NCBI RefSeq assembly: GCF_047729875.1
Contig: NZ_CP159826.1
Location: 186,001 to 250,000, forward strand
Reading direction: 5' to 3'
Source: Marimicrobium sp913061115
Lineage (GTDB): Bacteria > Pseudomonadota > Gammaproteobacteria > Pseudomonadales > Halieaceae
DNA: 64,000 nucleotides
Positions 45,738-54,419 of the stretch are shown here, piece by piece. Below the pieces are notes generated by a model. The model was given only the letters and a program-made list of their open reading frames with translations, was not told the origin of the DNA and ran no database searches. A program made the translations under genes and the position numbers. Position 1 is the first letter of the stretch; each line of letters begins with the position of its first letter.

Positions 45738-46760
45738 TCAACAACTTGCACCTTCTGCCAGATTGCATTGCGCCTTTTCGGACTCTGAGAGGGTAAGTTC
45801 ATACACCTGACCTTCCGGAAGAGGGATGATGAGACCATTGTATTCGACGGAGTTGTCTTTCTCGGTGTCGCAGGCAAACGCCATTGTGTAATCTCCGGCG
45901 GGTAAATAGCCGAAAGAATAATCCCAGCTGCCAGTTAAGGCATTATTTTCCAGGGAGGCAACTGCAAAAGGCGCGAGTGCGTCAGCGGGGGGAGTCTCAA
46001 TGCTGCCACTGGTAAATACATCCGCTAAGCGCTCTTTCTCCTGGCCTACCTTGCCGTTGTAGAGGTAGAGCCTGTTGCCTTTTTGAGGGTCGGCTTTTTG
46101 GTCGCAAGGTGACACACCATTAAATAAGGCGCTGTCTATCTGACCTGACAAGGTGGCATCTGTCTTGTTGTTCTCAACTCTGATGCCGTTTGTTGCCAGC
46201 AGATACTGGTCAGAACCTGGCTGGTGTTGAAGCGCCTGCGCTAGGCCGAACTCAACGGTGAAGGCTTGAGAGCCAGAAGAAAGGCGAAGACCCGGTAGTT
46301 TCAGTTGTCCTCCGGATACGGTGATTTTCTTCAGACTGTCATCGGCCTCCTGCACGTAAGAATTGTTAACGCCAGTGGTCAGTATGTTAATGCGCACATC
46401 GCTGTAAGTGCCGGGATCAAGTTCGAGATCTTTGATGACAATTAGCTGATTGACACCTCGATATGCCAATAGGTCGACCTGAAATGTGTTGGCATCGCTT
46501 AGGCCCTGCTCCTTAATGGTAAAGGTATCAATCACGACATCTTCAGCACCGATGCGCTGAAAGATAATGGCATCGACCTCAATCACCACCTGCTTTAGGT
46601 CTTCGGGTAGGGAGTCGGAAAAGCCCAGCGTAAGAAGCGCAGGGACGCCGTCATCATCATCATTGCAGCTAAACCCACAACCACCACAGCCGCTTATCGG
46701 TAGTAAAAAGGCGGCGATTAATGCAATAGATGCCACTATTCTCAGTGAAATTACCATCAT
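45738..46760 (-). CDS. DUF4382-type lipoprotein
   Basis: A 340-residue lipoprotein: signal peptide with lipobox ISGC (Cys25), followed by glycine/cysteine and an aspartate-rich linker, then a DUF4382-like beta domain ('TLGFSDSLPEDLKQVVIEVDAIIFQR', 'TFQVDLLAYRGVNQLIVIKDLELDPGTYSDVRINI', 'GIRVENNKTDATLSG') and a second beta-rich half. Probably anchored in the outer membrane. Function unknown. GGGAG lies upstream of the paired ATGs. Confidence 0.8.
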   Translation of the reverse strand: MMVISLRIVASIALIAAFLLPISGCGGCGFSCNDDDDGVPALLTLGFSDSLPEDLKQVVIEVDAIIFQRIGAEDVVIDTFTIKEQGLSDANTFQVDLLAYRGVNQLIVIKDLELDPGTYSDVRINILTTGVNNSYVQEADDSLKKITVSGGQLKLPGLRLSSGSQAFTVEFGLAQALQHQPGSDQYLLATNGIRVENNKTDATLSGQIDSALFNGVSPCDQKADPQKGNRLYLYNGKVGQEKERLADVFTSGSIETPPADALAPFAVASLENNALTGSWDYSFGYLPAGDYTMAFACDTEKDNSVEYNGLIIPLPEGQVYELTLSESEKAQCNLAEGASC

Positions 46761-46879
46761 ATGTGCCTATCTCCCTATATGGTGCCACATTTTGAGCGAA
46801 GCGAGTTCATGAATAATTATCGCGCCGATCGTTTCGGGGCGGTCTGCTGCTGTGTTTTTACGAGCCTTACCCTTTAGAG

Positions 46880-47713
46880 CTAGCGCTTGTCTATCCTCTC
46901 CTGGTAAGCCTTCGCATAGGCAATACTGTCAGCGTTGTCTATCAACGTGCCATTTTTTAGCGACGTGGTTCTGGCGCTGATTTCCAGCATGGCTTCCCCT
47001 AATGCCTTTGCGCTGATCACAAGTGAGCCAGGTCGCAGCAAGGCTTCCAGAAAATAATGCAATGTGCCGGCCTGTTCGCTGGTCGGCCTTACGAAGGCGG
47101 AACGATAGCTAAACGTGCGCAGTCCACTGTCTTGTGCCAAATACGCCACCTCGTTTTCTGTTCGGCCTTTTTCCCTCGCCCATTGTTGATCGCCATTGGC
47201 ATCTGTCCCCATGCCGGCGACATAATGAAATGACATGGGAGCATCTCTGCGCGCAGCCAGCCATGCCGTGACAAAGGCCACCGGGAAGTCGACATTGACT
47301 AAAGTGTAGGTGGCGTCGTCGACGCCTATCGAGGTCGTCCCGAGGCTCCACATTACGGTATTCGTGTGTCCCAAAATGTCAGACACAGAGGCGTAATCGG
47401 TAAAGTCTTTATGCATTCGCAATACCACTTTGCCTGATGCGACACCAGCCTCGATGCGTGGTGAGGTGCGCCGTGTAATAACGTAGACTTTGTCAACGTT
47501 GGGGTCCTCTACCGCGGCTTTGAGCAGCCCATCCCCAACAGAACCTGTTGCGCCAAAGACCATGACCACTTTGTTGGCATCTTCGTCGATAGCCGGGTTC
47601 GACTCGAGAGTAATGCTGCCCAAAGTGGCGAAGCCCCATATATCAAGGGCTATCACTAACAGGGCAAGTAAGCCCACTAGAGACAAAGCGCTAATTTTTA
47701 TGATTTTTCCCAT
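46880..47713 (-). CDS. NAD(P)-binding atypical SDR oxidoreductase, membrane-anchored
   Basis: A 277-residue protein with one N-terminal transmembrane helix (about 5-25), then a Rossmann fold 'VVMVFGATGSVGDGLLKAA', similar to NAD(P)H-binding atypical SDRs (HTATIP2/YwnB-like). 'HYVAGMGTDANGDQQWAREKGRTENEVAYL' holds the usual K of the active-site region. Role unknown. ATG 47713 has AGGA 8 bases upstream and is preferred over 47722. Confidence 0.72.
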   Translation of the reverse strand: MGKIIKISALSLVGLLALLVIALDIWGFATLGSITLESNPAIDEDANKVVMVFGATGSVGDGLLKAAVEDPNVDKVYVITRRTSPRIEAGVASGKVVLRMHKDFTDYASVSDILGHTNTVMWSLGTTSIGVDDATYTLVNVDFPVAFVTAWLAARRDAPMSFHYVAGMGTDANGDQQWAREKGRTENEVAYLAQDSGLRTFSYRSAFVRPTSEQAGTLHYFLEALLRPGSLVISAKALGEAMLEISARTTSLKNGTLIDNADSIAYAKAYQERIDKR

Positions 47714-47874
47714 TATAGTCATCCTGTACCGTTAGCCATGTAACGTTTGTAGCTGATCTACACATACATTGATTAAAACAGACGCTAGGTAGTGCATCTT
47801 CTGCGTCCAGTATATAGCGATAGCTGCATTTTTACAGTATTTCGGCTTTGGCGATTCGATGCAGGGGTTACCCA

Positions 47875-47903
47875 CCGACACCGCGTATTGAATCACGTAT
47901 AAT
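47875..47903 (+). promoter_or_regulatory. Possible promoter for the small membrane protein gene
   Basis: TATAAT at 47898-47903 with CCGACA (four of six) at 47875-47880, a 17-base spacer. It lies in the 408-base gap before the gene at 48122, leaving a ~210-base leader in which no other gene is seen. Confidence 0.4.
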
Positions 47904-48121
47904 CTTATAGGTGATATTTCCTGATAGTTGACAATCGTCGTGTGCCGCGCGATGGTGAGTGTTTAGACAGTATTTCGAGACGAACATTTTTGATGAAGAT
48001 AACAAGATCACAGTCAAAATAGGCGCGATGAAGAGATTGTTGTCAGTCGTCGGTTTGCCGCTTGAGCACGAGACAAAAATAACGTTATAAGCCTAGATTG
48101 ATGTAACCTGAGGATAAAACA

Positions 48122-48739
48122 ATGCCACTGACAGATGCACAGACTAGCTTGGTTACCTTCCTCTACACAATGTCGATCTTGCCGACACTAATAATTCTGT
48201 TTCTTTATTTTACCAACAAGCTTCCGCGCTGGATATTTGTCCTATTTTGGTGCTCGTTTGTCGTATGCGCGCTGGGCTGGGAAATCTGGTTAACGTACGG
48301 ATTGGTGGATGGTCTTGCTGTGGATAGTCGGCGGCCTGCAGCGCTTAATGAAGCCATTCCAATGCACGTCAACTGGATTGTGAACTCGCTCGGTGATGCG
48401 GGAGCGGTTGGTTTGACCGGTACGCTATTGGTCTGGCTGTGTTATGGAAGATCGAATAAGGCGTTCACGCAGTGGCGTTGGGGTGCGTTCGTGGTACTGC
48501 TCATCTGGTTCATTGGTCAGAATCTTTGGGTTGAGCTATTTGTTTATCAGCATCAGTTGGCCGAAGGTTTAAGGCTATCGTGGGCGCCCTTGATACCCAC
48601 GGGTCCCTGGTACAATCCAGCCGTACTTGAAGTGAGTGGCAGAGCCGTTCAATTGCAAACGCAGCTGCCGTGGCTGTTGATGACGCCGATCTATTACTGG
48701 TTGCTCATTCGAATTTATCGTCGGTTCAACCTAGAGTGA
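48122..48739 (+). CDS. Membrane protein of unknown function
   Basis: A 205-residue protein with about five hydrophobic helices (near 8-30, 37-58, 95-112, 122-143, 185-200). A tryptophan-rich character and the phrase 'HVNWIVNSLGDAGAVGLTGTLLVW' are notable. I do not recognise the family. AGGA precedes ATG 48122. Its 3' end overlaps the convergent DapB-like gene by 9 bases. Confidence 0.7.
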   Translation: MPLTDAQTSLVTFLYTMSILPTLIILFLYFTNKLPRWIFVLFWCSFVVCALGWEIWLTYGLVDGLAVDSRRPAALNEAIPMHVNWIVNSLGDAGAVGLTGTLLVWLCYGRSNKAFTQWRWGAFVVLLIWFIGQNLWVELFVYQHQLAEGLRLSWAPLIPTGPWYNPAVLEVSGRAVQLQTQLPWLLMTPIYYWLLIRIYRRFNLE

Positions 48740-49789
48740 CAGGGCAGGCGCGGCGCGCCCCGCAACCAGAGGCAGATCGAGATAAGTTTTGATCCCGGAA
48801 CCGGCACGACACACATAGGGGATCGCGCTGACACAGTGGTTCGCCGTGGCGACTACGCCAGGATTTCGAATCAGTCCGGCAGCAATAGACTCCGGGTGCA
48901 AGCCATGAAAGCTGACCAGTGAAGAGGGATCGCCAGTGACCTCTACTTCAAAGCGCTCGCCCTGTGGCCCGAAGTTCCAAGCTGGCTCCAGGTTTTCTTC
49001 GCCCATAAACCAGTTGACCCGCACGGTGATGACAGGCTCCCCGCGCACGGTGTGTTGCCAGGTAAACCGTTGCGCGGCGACTAGTCCGGGCTGAATAACG
49101 CCTATCGGCGAGTCAATGGGTGCGGTGGCGACGGCAACGTCGTGTGCGCTGATCATTTCTGAGTCTACATCAAATCCCATTTCGGCGGCCACCATATCCA
49201 TTGATTGCCCAAACCCTTGGCCGAGGAAGCCCACCATCGGGCTCGCTGCGGCTTCTTCGGGTGTTTTGCCAAACAGCATAATATCACTGATGACGGCAGG
49301 CGCATTGTAGGTGCGTATGTCAGAGAATTCCTCTGCGCGCACATGCGTGATAACGCTCGATAGGGCCGAAATCATCAATGGGAAACGTTCGGTAATGCCG
49401 CCCGGATGAATACCTGTGCCGTGCAGTGTGCTCCTGCCTGCTAAGCAGCTTTTTTCCAGTAGCGACACATCGCGCTTACCGGGATAAAACCAGTTGAGCG
49501 GGGTGACCACATTTTTACCGGATGCCAGTATGCGCGCTACCTCCTCCGTATTGCCCATGATAGGACTGTACATCACGCAGTCTGCTGCCATGTTCATCAG
49601 TGCATCGACATCATTGGTGGCCTTCACGCCCAGAGGTTCCATACCGCAAAGTTCGCCGACATCACGACCGACTTTATCGTCGCTGTGAACCCAGCATCCG
49701 ACAAGTTCTAACTCCGGGTGAGCTACGATACCTTCGATGGCTGCTCTGCCGACGCCGCCGGTTGCCCACTGAATGACTTTCAAACTCAT
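48731..49789 (-). CDS. DapB-like NAD(P)-dependent dehydrogenase
   Basis: A 352-residue protein with a Rossmann domain beginning 'KVIQWATGGVGRAAIEGIVAHPELELVGCWV' and a 'GTGIHPGGITERFPL' catalytic-domain phrase, resembling dihydrodipicolinate-reductase-fold proteins and 2,4-diaminopentanoate dehydrogenase relatives. Members of this group occur in actinobacterial and proteobacterial steroid/xenobiotic clusters; it is not the lysine-pathway DapB. Substrate unknown. Probably co-transcribed with the downstream-facing catabolic genes on the minus strand. Confidence 0.75.
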   Translation of the reverse strand: MSLKVIQWATGGVGRAAIEGIVAHPELELVGCWVHSDDKVGRDVGELCGMEPLGVKATNDVDALMNMAADCVMYSPIMGNTEEVARILASGKNVVTPLNWFYPGKRDVSLLEKSCLAGRSTLHGTGIHPGGITERFPLMISALSSVITHVRAEEFSDIRTYNAPAVISDIMLFGKTPEEAAASPMVGFLGQGFGQSMDMVAAEMGFDVDSEMISAHDVAVATAPIDSPIGVIQPGLVAAQRFTWQHTVRGEPVITVRVNWFMGEENLEPAWNFGPQGERFEVEVTGDPSSLVSFHGLHPESIAAGLIRNPGVVATANHCVSAIPYVCRAGSGIKTYLDLPLVAGRAAPALSL

Positions 49790-49831
49790 ACTTTTTTACT
49801 CCCCGCTGTATTTTATTTAATTGACAACAAT

Positions 49832-50362
49832 CTATGCCGGTTTAAACGCATCCGGCAGTGAGCGCCAAGCATGTGGTAGCTCAGTCGACCAGTCAGGCTT
49901 GGCGGGGGGCATATTGAAGATTTCCGGTGGTCGCCATGCCATGGCTTTCATCGTCTCGCCAATATAGGTCATGTTGAGGTAATCATGGCTATAGCAAAAC
50001 ATGCCATCCCCAGCATAGTAGAGAATCGACAACCCTGGGACACTCCAGTCCGTGCCATCAGGCTTTTGACCCAGAATTTGGTCCCAATGGCTCACCAGTC
50101 GATGGCCGTCCACCATGGTCCATCGCTCAGGCGTTGACCAGCCGTTGTTAGTTAAGCCAGCCATTGAGTCGACGAAAAACTGGCGGATGGTTTCCCTGCC
50201 TTCCTGCCGACCCCATGCAGGGTCAATATAGACCGCATCCTCGGTAAAATAATCTGCCATTTTGTCCCAGCCACACTCTCCAGTGTCAACCTTGTCTCGA
50301 GTCGCGACAAATTGGTCATAGGTTGCCAGTGCTTCTTGTTCTATCTTTTGCTTGGTTTTCAT
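49832..50362 (-). CDS. SnoaL/NTF2-like protein
   Basis: A 176-residue cone-fold protein (ketosteroid isomerase/SnoaL superfamily) with 'YDQFVATRDKVDTGECGWDKMADYFTEDAVYIDPAWGRQEGRETIRQFF' and 'HRLVSHWDQILGQKPDGTDWSVPGLSILYYAGDG'. Such proteins act as isomerases, cyclases or hydratases of ring substrates. ATG 50362 is supported by GGAG 6 bases upstream; the frame extends to 50446 without a better start. Encoded 43 bases upstream of the DapB-like gene, same strand. Confidence 0.75.
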   Translation of the reverse strand: MKTKQKIEQEALATYDQFVATRDKVDTGECGWDKMADYFTEDAVYIDPAWGRQEGRETIRQFFVDSMAGLTNNGWSTPERWTMVDGHRLVSHWDQILGQKPDGTDWSVPGLSILYYAGDGMFCYSHDYLNMTYIGETMKAMAWRPPEIFNMPPAKPDWSTELPHAWRSLPDAFKPA

Positions 50363-50544
50363 GACATCTCCGCTTATTTTTTTTAAACATAGCCGAACTC
50401 TTTCGTGAAGTCGACATGACAGCACAGGTGTTTGTGCATTGGTCATGCATGTTATTCTGAGAGGCCCCCGTTTGTCTGAGTACTTGCTTTCACCTTTTGA
50501 TTGTGACTTGATGTTCGACCTTTCTCATAGTAGAGCGCACAACG

Positions 50545-51285
50545 ATGATTGATCTCCATTACTGGCCTACCCCCAACGGAAAGAAGCTCACAATTCAGCT
50601 GGAAGAGAGCGGCATCGACTATGTGGTGATTGATTGCGAAATCGGACGCGGGGCGCAGTTTGAGGAAGCGTTTCTGCACATTAGTCCCAATAATCGTATG
50701 CCAGCGATTGTCGATCACGATCCCAGTGATGGCGGTGGACCGTTGTCCGTATTCGAGTCGGGTGCTTGCATGATGTACCTTGCCGAGAAGTCAGGGCAGT
50801 TTGGCGGAAGTGGTTTGCGCGAGCAGTGGGAGGTTAATCAGTGGGTTATGTGGCAGATGGCTAATCAGGGACCGAAAACGGGGGAGCGCGGACATTTCGC
50901 TCGCTTAAAAGACCGCGAGGGCGACCAATCTTATGCCCTGCGCCGTTTCAACGACGAACTCCACAGGTTGTACGGGGTGATGAATAATCGTCTGTATGAT
51001 CGCCGCTATCTGGCCGCAGATCACTACACTATTGCTGATATGGCGTGCTACCCCTGGACCGTTGGGTGGGAGGCGCAGGGCATCGATATGAACGAATTCA
51101 AATATGTCAGGCGATGGTTGAACGAACTGAGTGAAAGGCCTGCGTTGCAAAAGGGCATGGCAGTAGGCAGTGACCTGAGCCAGGATTACTCCAAGATCTC
51201 CAAAAAAGACATCGAGCGGCTTACGTCGCTTCTTTACAATCAGCGTGCTCGGCCTGCGCCGGAGACCGGCGGATTGCTAGACTGA
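50545..51285 (+). CDS. Glutathione S-transferase, nu class (YfcG-like)
   Basis: A 246-residue GST. The N-terminal thioredoxin domain starts 'YWPTPNGKKLTIQLEESGIDYVV', matching the TxNG(K/H)K motif of nu-class YfcG/YghU enzymes, with the glutathione-contacting 'NNRMPAIVDHD' and 'VFESGACMMYLAEKSG'. The C-terminal all-alpha domain has 'WQMANQGPKTGERGHFAR' and 'YTIADMACYPW'. It may provide disulfide reductase or GSH-conjugation activity in xenobiotic handling. It is transcribed opposite to its neighbours. Confidence 0.88.
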   Translation: MIDLHYWPTPNGKKLTIQLEESGIDYVVIDCEIGRGAQFEEAFLHISPNNRMPAIVDHDPSDGGGPLSVFESGACMMYLAEKSGQFGGSGLREQWEVNQWVMWQMANQGPKTGERGHFARLKDREGDQSYALRRFNDELHRLYGVMNNRLYDRRYLAADHYTIADMACYPWTVGWEAQGIDMNEFKYVRRWLNELSERPALQKGMAVGSDLSQDYSKISKKDIERLTSLLYNQRARPAPETGGLLD

Positions 51286-51306
51286 TTCTGAGTGACGCGG
51301 TTGCGG

Positions 51307-51990
51307 CTAAGGCTGTTGCACCGCTGAGCTTTGTGTGTCGATTGAGTGCATGCCACCTTTTGGCTGCACAAATAGGCATTCTGCACTGGCAGTCATAACC
51401 CCATCCGCATACATTTCCCCACGCATAATGGTCTTACGACGCTCTACCTTCACCAGCCGGCCTTCCAGCGTTAACTCGGTATTGAGAGGCGTTCGATTGT
51501 GGTAGTTCACATGCAGATAGCCGGTCATGCCGGGTTGTCCGCCGAGTATCTGTGCCATGCCGAGGAACTGGTCAAAAATCGAGGCGACAAACCCGCCGTG
51601 TACGCTGCCAGGTGGCCCCTCGTAGGCCCAGCCACATTGGCAAGTTGCTCGCGCCAGGTCCCCGTCAATCCAGCTGGTGACGGGCGGGGCAATCGGGTTG
51701 CTCCAGCCCGCCATAGGGTTTAATTCATGACTGACCTGTCCAAAGCTGCCGTGTTCGCCCGTTGCCGCCCATTCACTGCGGCCAAAAATGCGTGGTGACG
51801 TACGAAAATCCACAGCCGTGACCTCCAGTTGTGCGGCAATCACGTGCATTTTTTCAATGTCGGGCGAACTGGTAACGAGGACTTCCGTCAGTTGCCTGAT
51901 CGCATCTGCCACACGGCGCTTGGCCGCCCACTCATCGCTAAACGGTGGTGTTATTTCTTCTGAGGCAAAGGGGTTGTCTTGAATGCGCAT
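51307..51990 (-). CDS. PaaI-type hotdog thioesterase
   Basis: A 227-residue hotdog-fold protein. The C-terminal half has the PaaI-type signature 'GPPGSVHGGFVASIFDQFLGMAQIL' with the helix-start glycines and aspartate, and 'GYLHVNYHNRTPLNTELTLEGRLVKVERRKTIM'. The N-terminal 100 residues are an extension with 'EWAAKRRVADAIRQLTEVL'. It likely hydrolyses acyl-CoA intermediates of the cluster. ATG 51990 begins the conserved N-terminus; the frame is open to 52026. Confidence 0.82.
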   Translation of the reverse strand: MRIQDNPFASEEITPPFSDEWAAKRRVADAIRQLTEVLVTSSPDIEKMHVIAAQLEVTAVDFRTSPRIFGRSEWAATGEHGSFGQVSHELNPMAGWSNPIAPPVTSWIDGDLARATCQCGWAYEGPPGSVHGGFVASIFDQFLGMAQILGGQPGMTGYLHVNYHNRTPLNTELTLEGRLVKVERRKTIMRGEMYADGVMTASAECLFVQPKGGMHSIDTQSSAVQQP

Positions 51991-52088
51991 GCGAAACCTG
52001 AATATATTGGCAGAAGTTAAGCACAATAGTGTACCTTATTTTCTTCCTGAAATTATCAGGCACTTCGCTGCCACTGACGAAGGGTAGC

Positions 52089-52532
52089 TTATAAGCCGCC
52101 CTCGTTTTCGGGCAGATACGCTTTGAAGATATCGCCGAGATTTTCGTCGTTATGAGCGGGGACACGATAATAGGTGCGGATGTTGACCGAGCCATCTTCT
52201 GTGAACTGGTACGTTTCCAGGCTGTATTGAAATTCTGAGCCATTAGGGCCTTCAAAATGGTTTTCTAGACACCAGGCGACTTCATTCTCACACACGAACA
52301 AGGTGCCAGGTTGTATCTTGAATCGGACCCGTGCCTGAAATAAATCCCAGGAATCTTCGCAGCAGGATTTGAAGCCTCGCTTCTCGGGCGTACCGACGGG
52401 ATCAAGCATGCGAAATTCACCTGTCGCGACGGTGCGCCAGTTGGCTATCCATGCTTGTTTGTTGCCCGCGTTCCATAGAGCAGGGTGGCTATTAGCCCAG
52501 TTCATTAGGGTCATTTTGTCAGGGTAGGCCAT
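52089..52532 (-). CDS. SnoaL/NTF2-like protein
   Basis: A 147-residue protein of probable NTF2 fold ('WANSHPALWNAGNKQAWIANWRTV', 'WCLENHFEGPNGSEFQYSLETYQFTEDGSVNIRTYYRVP'). It differs from the other cone-fold protein at 49832 and may act as a subunit or as a ring-substrate isomerase. AAGGAG 7 bases before ATG 52532 supports the start. It lies 33 bases after the amidohydrolase gene, same strand. Confidence 0.65.
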   Translation of the reverse strand: MAYPDKMTLMNWANSHPALWNAGNKQAWIANWRTVATGEFRMLDPVGTPEKRGFKSCCEDSWDLFQARVRFKIQPGTLFVCENEVAWCLENHFEGPNGSEFQYSLETYQFTEDGSVNIRTYYRVPAHNDENLGDIFKAYLPENEGGL

Positions 52533-52565
52533 GGAATTACTCCTTATGTGTTGTCGGTCCGCAGC

Positions 52566-54293
52566 TTATCGCTGTGGACTCACCATCATACCGGGCTTGG
52601 CATCTGTATACTGCCCCGCATGGAATGTCGCTTCGCCGTTGACCAAGGTTAACCGCATCGGTGCCGGGCTGCGGGTCCAGCGCCAGGTATAATCACCTTT
52701 GCCATCGGGCACGTCGTACACTTTTTCCATCGGCTGATACGTGATTTCATCCATATCAAATACGGTGATGTCGGCGCGCTTGCCAATCTTGAGTTCGCCA
52801 CGATCGTGCAAGCCGAAATGCCCGGCCAATTTTCCGGTCAGGTTATGTATGGCTTCTTCTGCGGTAATCCACCCCTTTTCCCGCACGTAATCTGTCAATA
52901 GCAGGATGTTCTCTCCGCCGCCACATAGCATTTGCCCATGGGCACCTGAATCGGTGATATTGCCTACCGTGTAGGGGTCGCGCAGCAGTCGGACGACCAT
53001 TTCTTCATCTTTTACAAAGGCAGGCATAGTGACGGTGGAATCAAGACCATTCTTGAGTAGCCACTCGGCCATAGCATCAGAGGTGTGTACCCCCAGTTCG
53101 TCGGCATATTCGCCCAGAGTGATGCGAATAGGCCCTACGCCGTTGTCGGAGTTAAGTAACAACATACCCCGTGATTGTGCCTTTGCCAGCGGAGAAAAAT
53201 CGAAGACATCGTTGTCCCAGGATGTCCGTGCCCGCTCACGCCAGTCTGGATCGCGCAGAATACGTGATTTTTCTTCTTCGTTTTCCGCTAGAACGACCTC
53301 GTGCCAGACATAATCGTTACTCTGGGCAAAGATCAGCGACTGTTGCACGCTGAGGGTTACGGTAATCGGGACATGCGAAAACCCCGTCCAGAAATCGCGC
53401 CCTTCCTGTTTGAATTGTTCATGCATCTCGATCAGCGGCGCCTGGATGCCCATCATATCCCGCTGGAACTCCAGCGTCGGCACGCCGCCCCATTGCACAC
53501 GCACATCAATGCCCTCAAATAATGTCCCGAGGCGCTCCATCGACGCGGGGGCGGTCATAGCGCGAAAGGTGTCGACAATTATCTGCAGTTGAGTGCCGGG
53601 GTATTGTGCCAGCGTCTCGGCCAGTGCCAGCCATTCCACATCATCAGCCTGCAGCGAAGGTACAGGGCGATCACTGCCGTCATGGTCCATGAGGTTGGAA
53701 GACATGCCCATAGCCCCGGCTTCCAGCGCATCGCGCAACAGTTCAACCATATGCGCTACCTCGGGGGGCGTGGCGGCACGATCCCAAGCCTCTAATCCCA
53801 TTGCGGTGAGGCGCAGGGCAATATGGCCTACGTATGCGCCATAGTTAGTCGGCACTCGAACGTTTTCGGTCAGCACCTTTTTGTACTCGGACCAGGTTCG
53901 CCAGTTCCAAGGCAGCTCCGTTTTGAAGGGTGCCTCTGGAATATCCTCAAAGAAAGAGAATATCTTAATCAACTCGTCGCGCACTTCCGGCGATTCCGGC
54001 AGAGGCGCAATGGAGAAGCCGCAGTTACCCATAATGACGGTGGTAGCGCCAAATCCGGCCAGGGGTTTGAGTTCTGGTTCCCACCACATGGTGCCGTCAA
54101 AGTGGGTATGACATTCAATAAAGCCCGGGGCCACAATGCAGTCGGTTGCGTCTTGCACCTGCTCTTCGTCATGAGGTTCGATGGTTGCTGCGATGTCGGT
54201 GATAACGCCACCTTCCACGCGGATATCTGCCCTATATCCGGCCGCGCCCGTTCCGTCAATCAACATACCGCCGCGTATTAGGCAACTGTTCAT
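52566..54293 (-). CDS. Amidohydrolase-superfamily protein (D-aminoacylase-like, atypical)
   Basis: A 575-residue TIM-barrel amidohydrolase. The metal HxH is present (His62, His64 in 'ECHTHFDG'), as is Cys91 in 'GNCGFS' and the late 'DSGAHGQMLCGGG' aspartate, matching N-acyl-D-amino-acid deacylases. The middle ligands usually found as a 'SHxK'-type motif are not visible; the corresponding stretch reads 'VRVQWGGVP'. It thus probably belongs to a variant subgroup with a different substrate, perhaps a lactone or amide made by the oxygenases. ATG 54293 is the best start; the frame opens at 54398. Divergent from the AraC gene. Confidence 0.78.
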   Translation of the reverse strand: MNSCLIRGGMLIDGTGAAGYRADIRVEGGVITDIAATIEPHDEEQVQDATDCIVAPGFIECHTHFDGTMWWEPELKPLAGFGATTVIMGNCGFSIAPLPESPEVRDELIKIFSFFEDIPEAPFKTELPWNWRTWSEYKKVLTENVRVPTNYGAYVGHIALRLTAMGLEAWDRAATPPEVAHMVELLRDALEAGAMGMSSNLMDHDGSDRPVPSLQADDVEWLALAETLAQYPGTQLQIIVDTFRAMTAPASMERLGTLFEGIDVRVQWGGVPTLEFQRDMMGIQAPLIEMHEQFKQEGRDFWTGFSHVPITVTLSVQQSLIFAQSNDYVWHEVVLAENEEEKSRILRDPDWRERARTSWDNDVFDFSPLAKAQSRGMLLLNSDNGVGPIRITLGEYADELGVHTSDAMAEWLLKNGLDSTVTMPAFVKDEEMVVRLLRDPYTVGNITDSGAHGQMLCGGGENILLLTDYVREKGWITAEEAIHNLTGKLAGHFGLHDRGELKIGKRADITVFDMDEITYQPMEKVYDVPDGKGDYTWRWTRSPAPMRLTLVNGEATFHAGQYTDAKPGMMVSPQR

Positions 54294-54419
54294 ACTTCTA
54301 CCCCATGTGCTATCGAAAACAATAAGAAAATATTTACTATTGGACTTTCTTGATATAGTAGAGGAGTAGTTAGGCAATATATTGGAGTTTCTGCTCATTT
54401 ACTTGGACTTTATTATCAC

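Noticed and set aside
53823..54281. 152-codon plus-strand open frame inside the amidohydrolase gene
   Set aside because: Antisense shadow of a well-supported gene; composition is not protein-like and there is no start signal.
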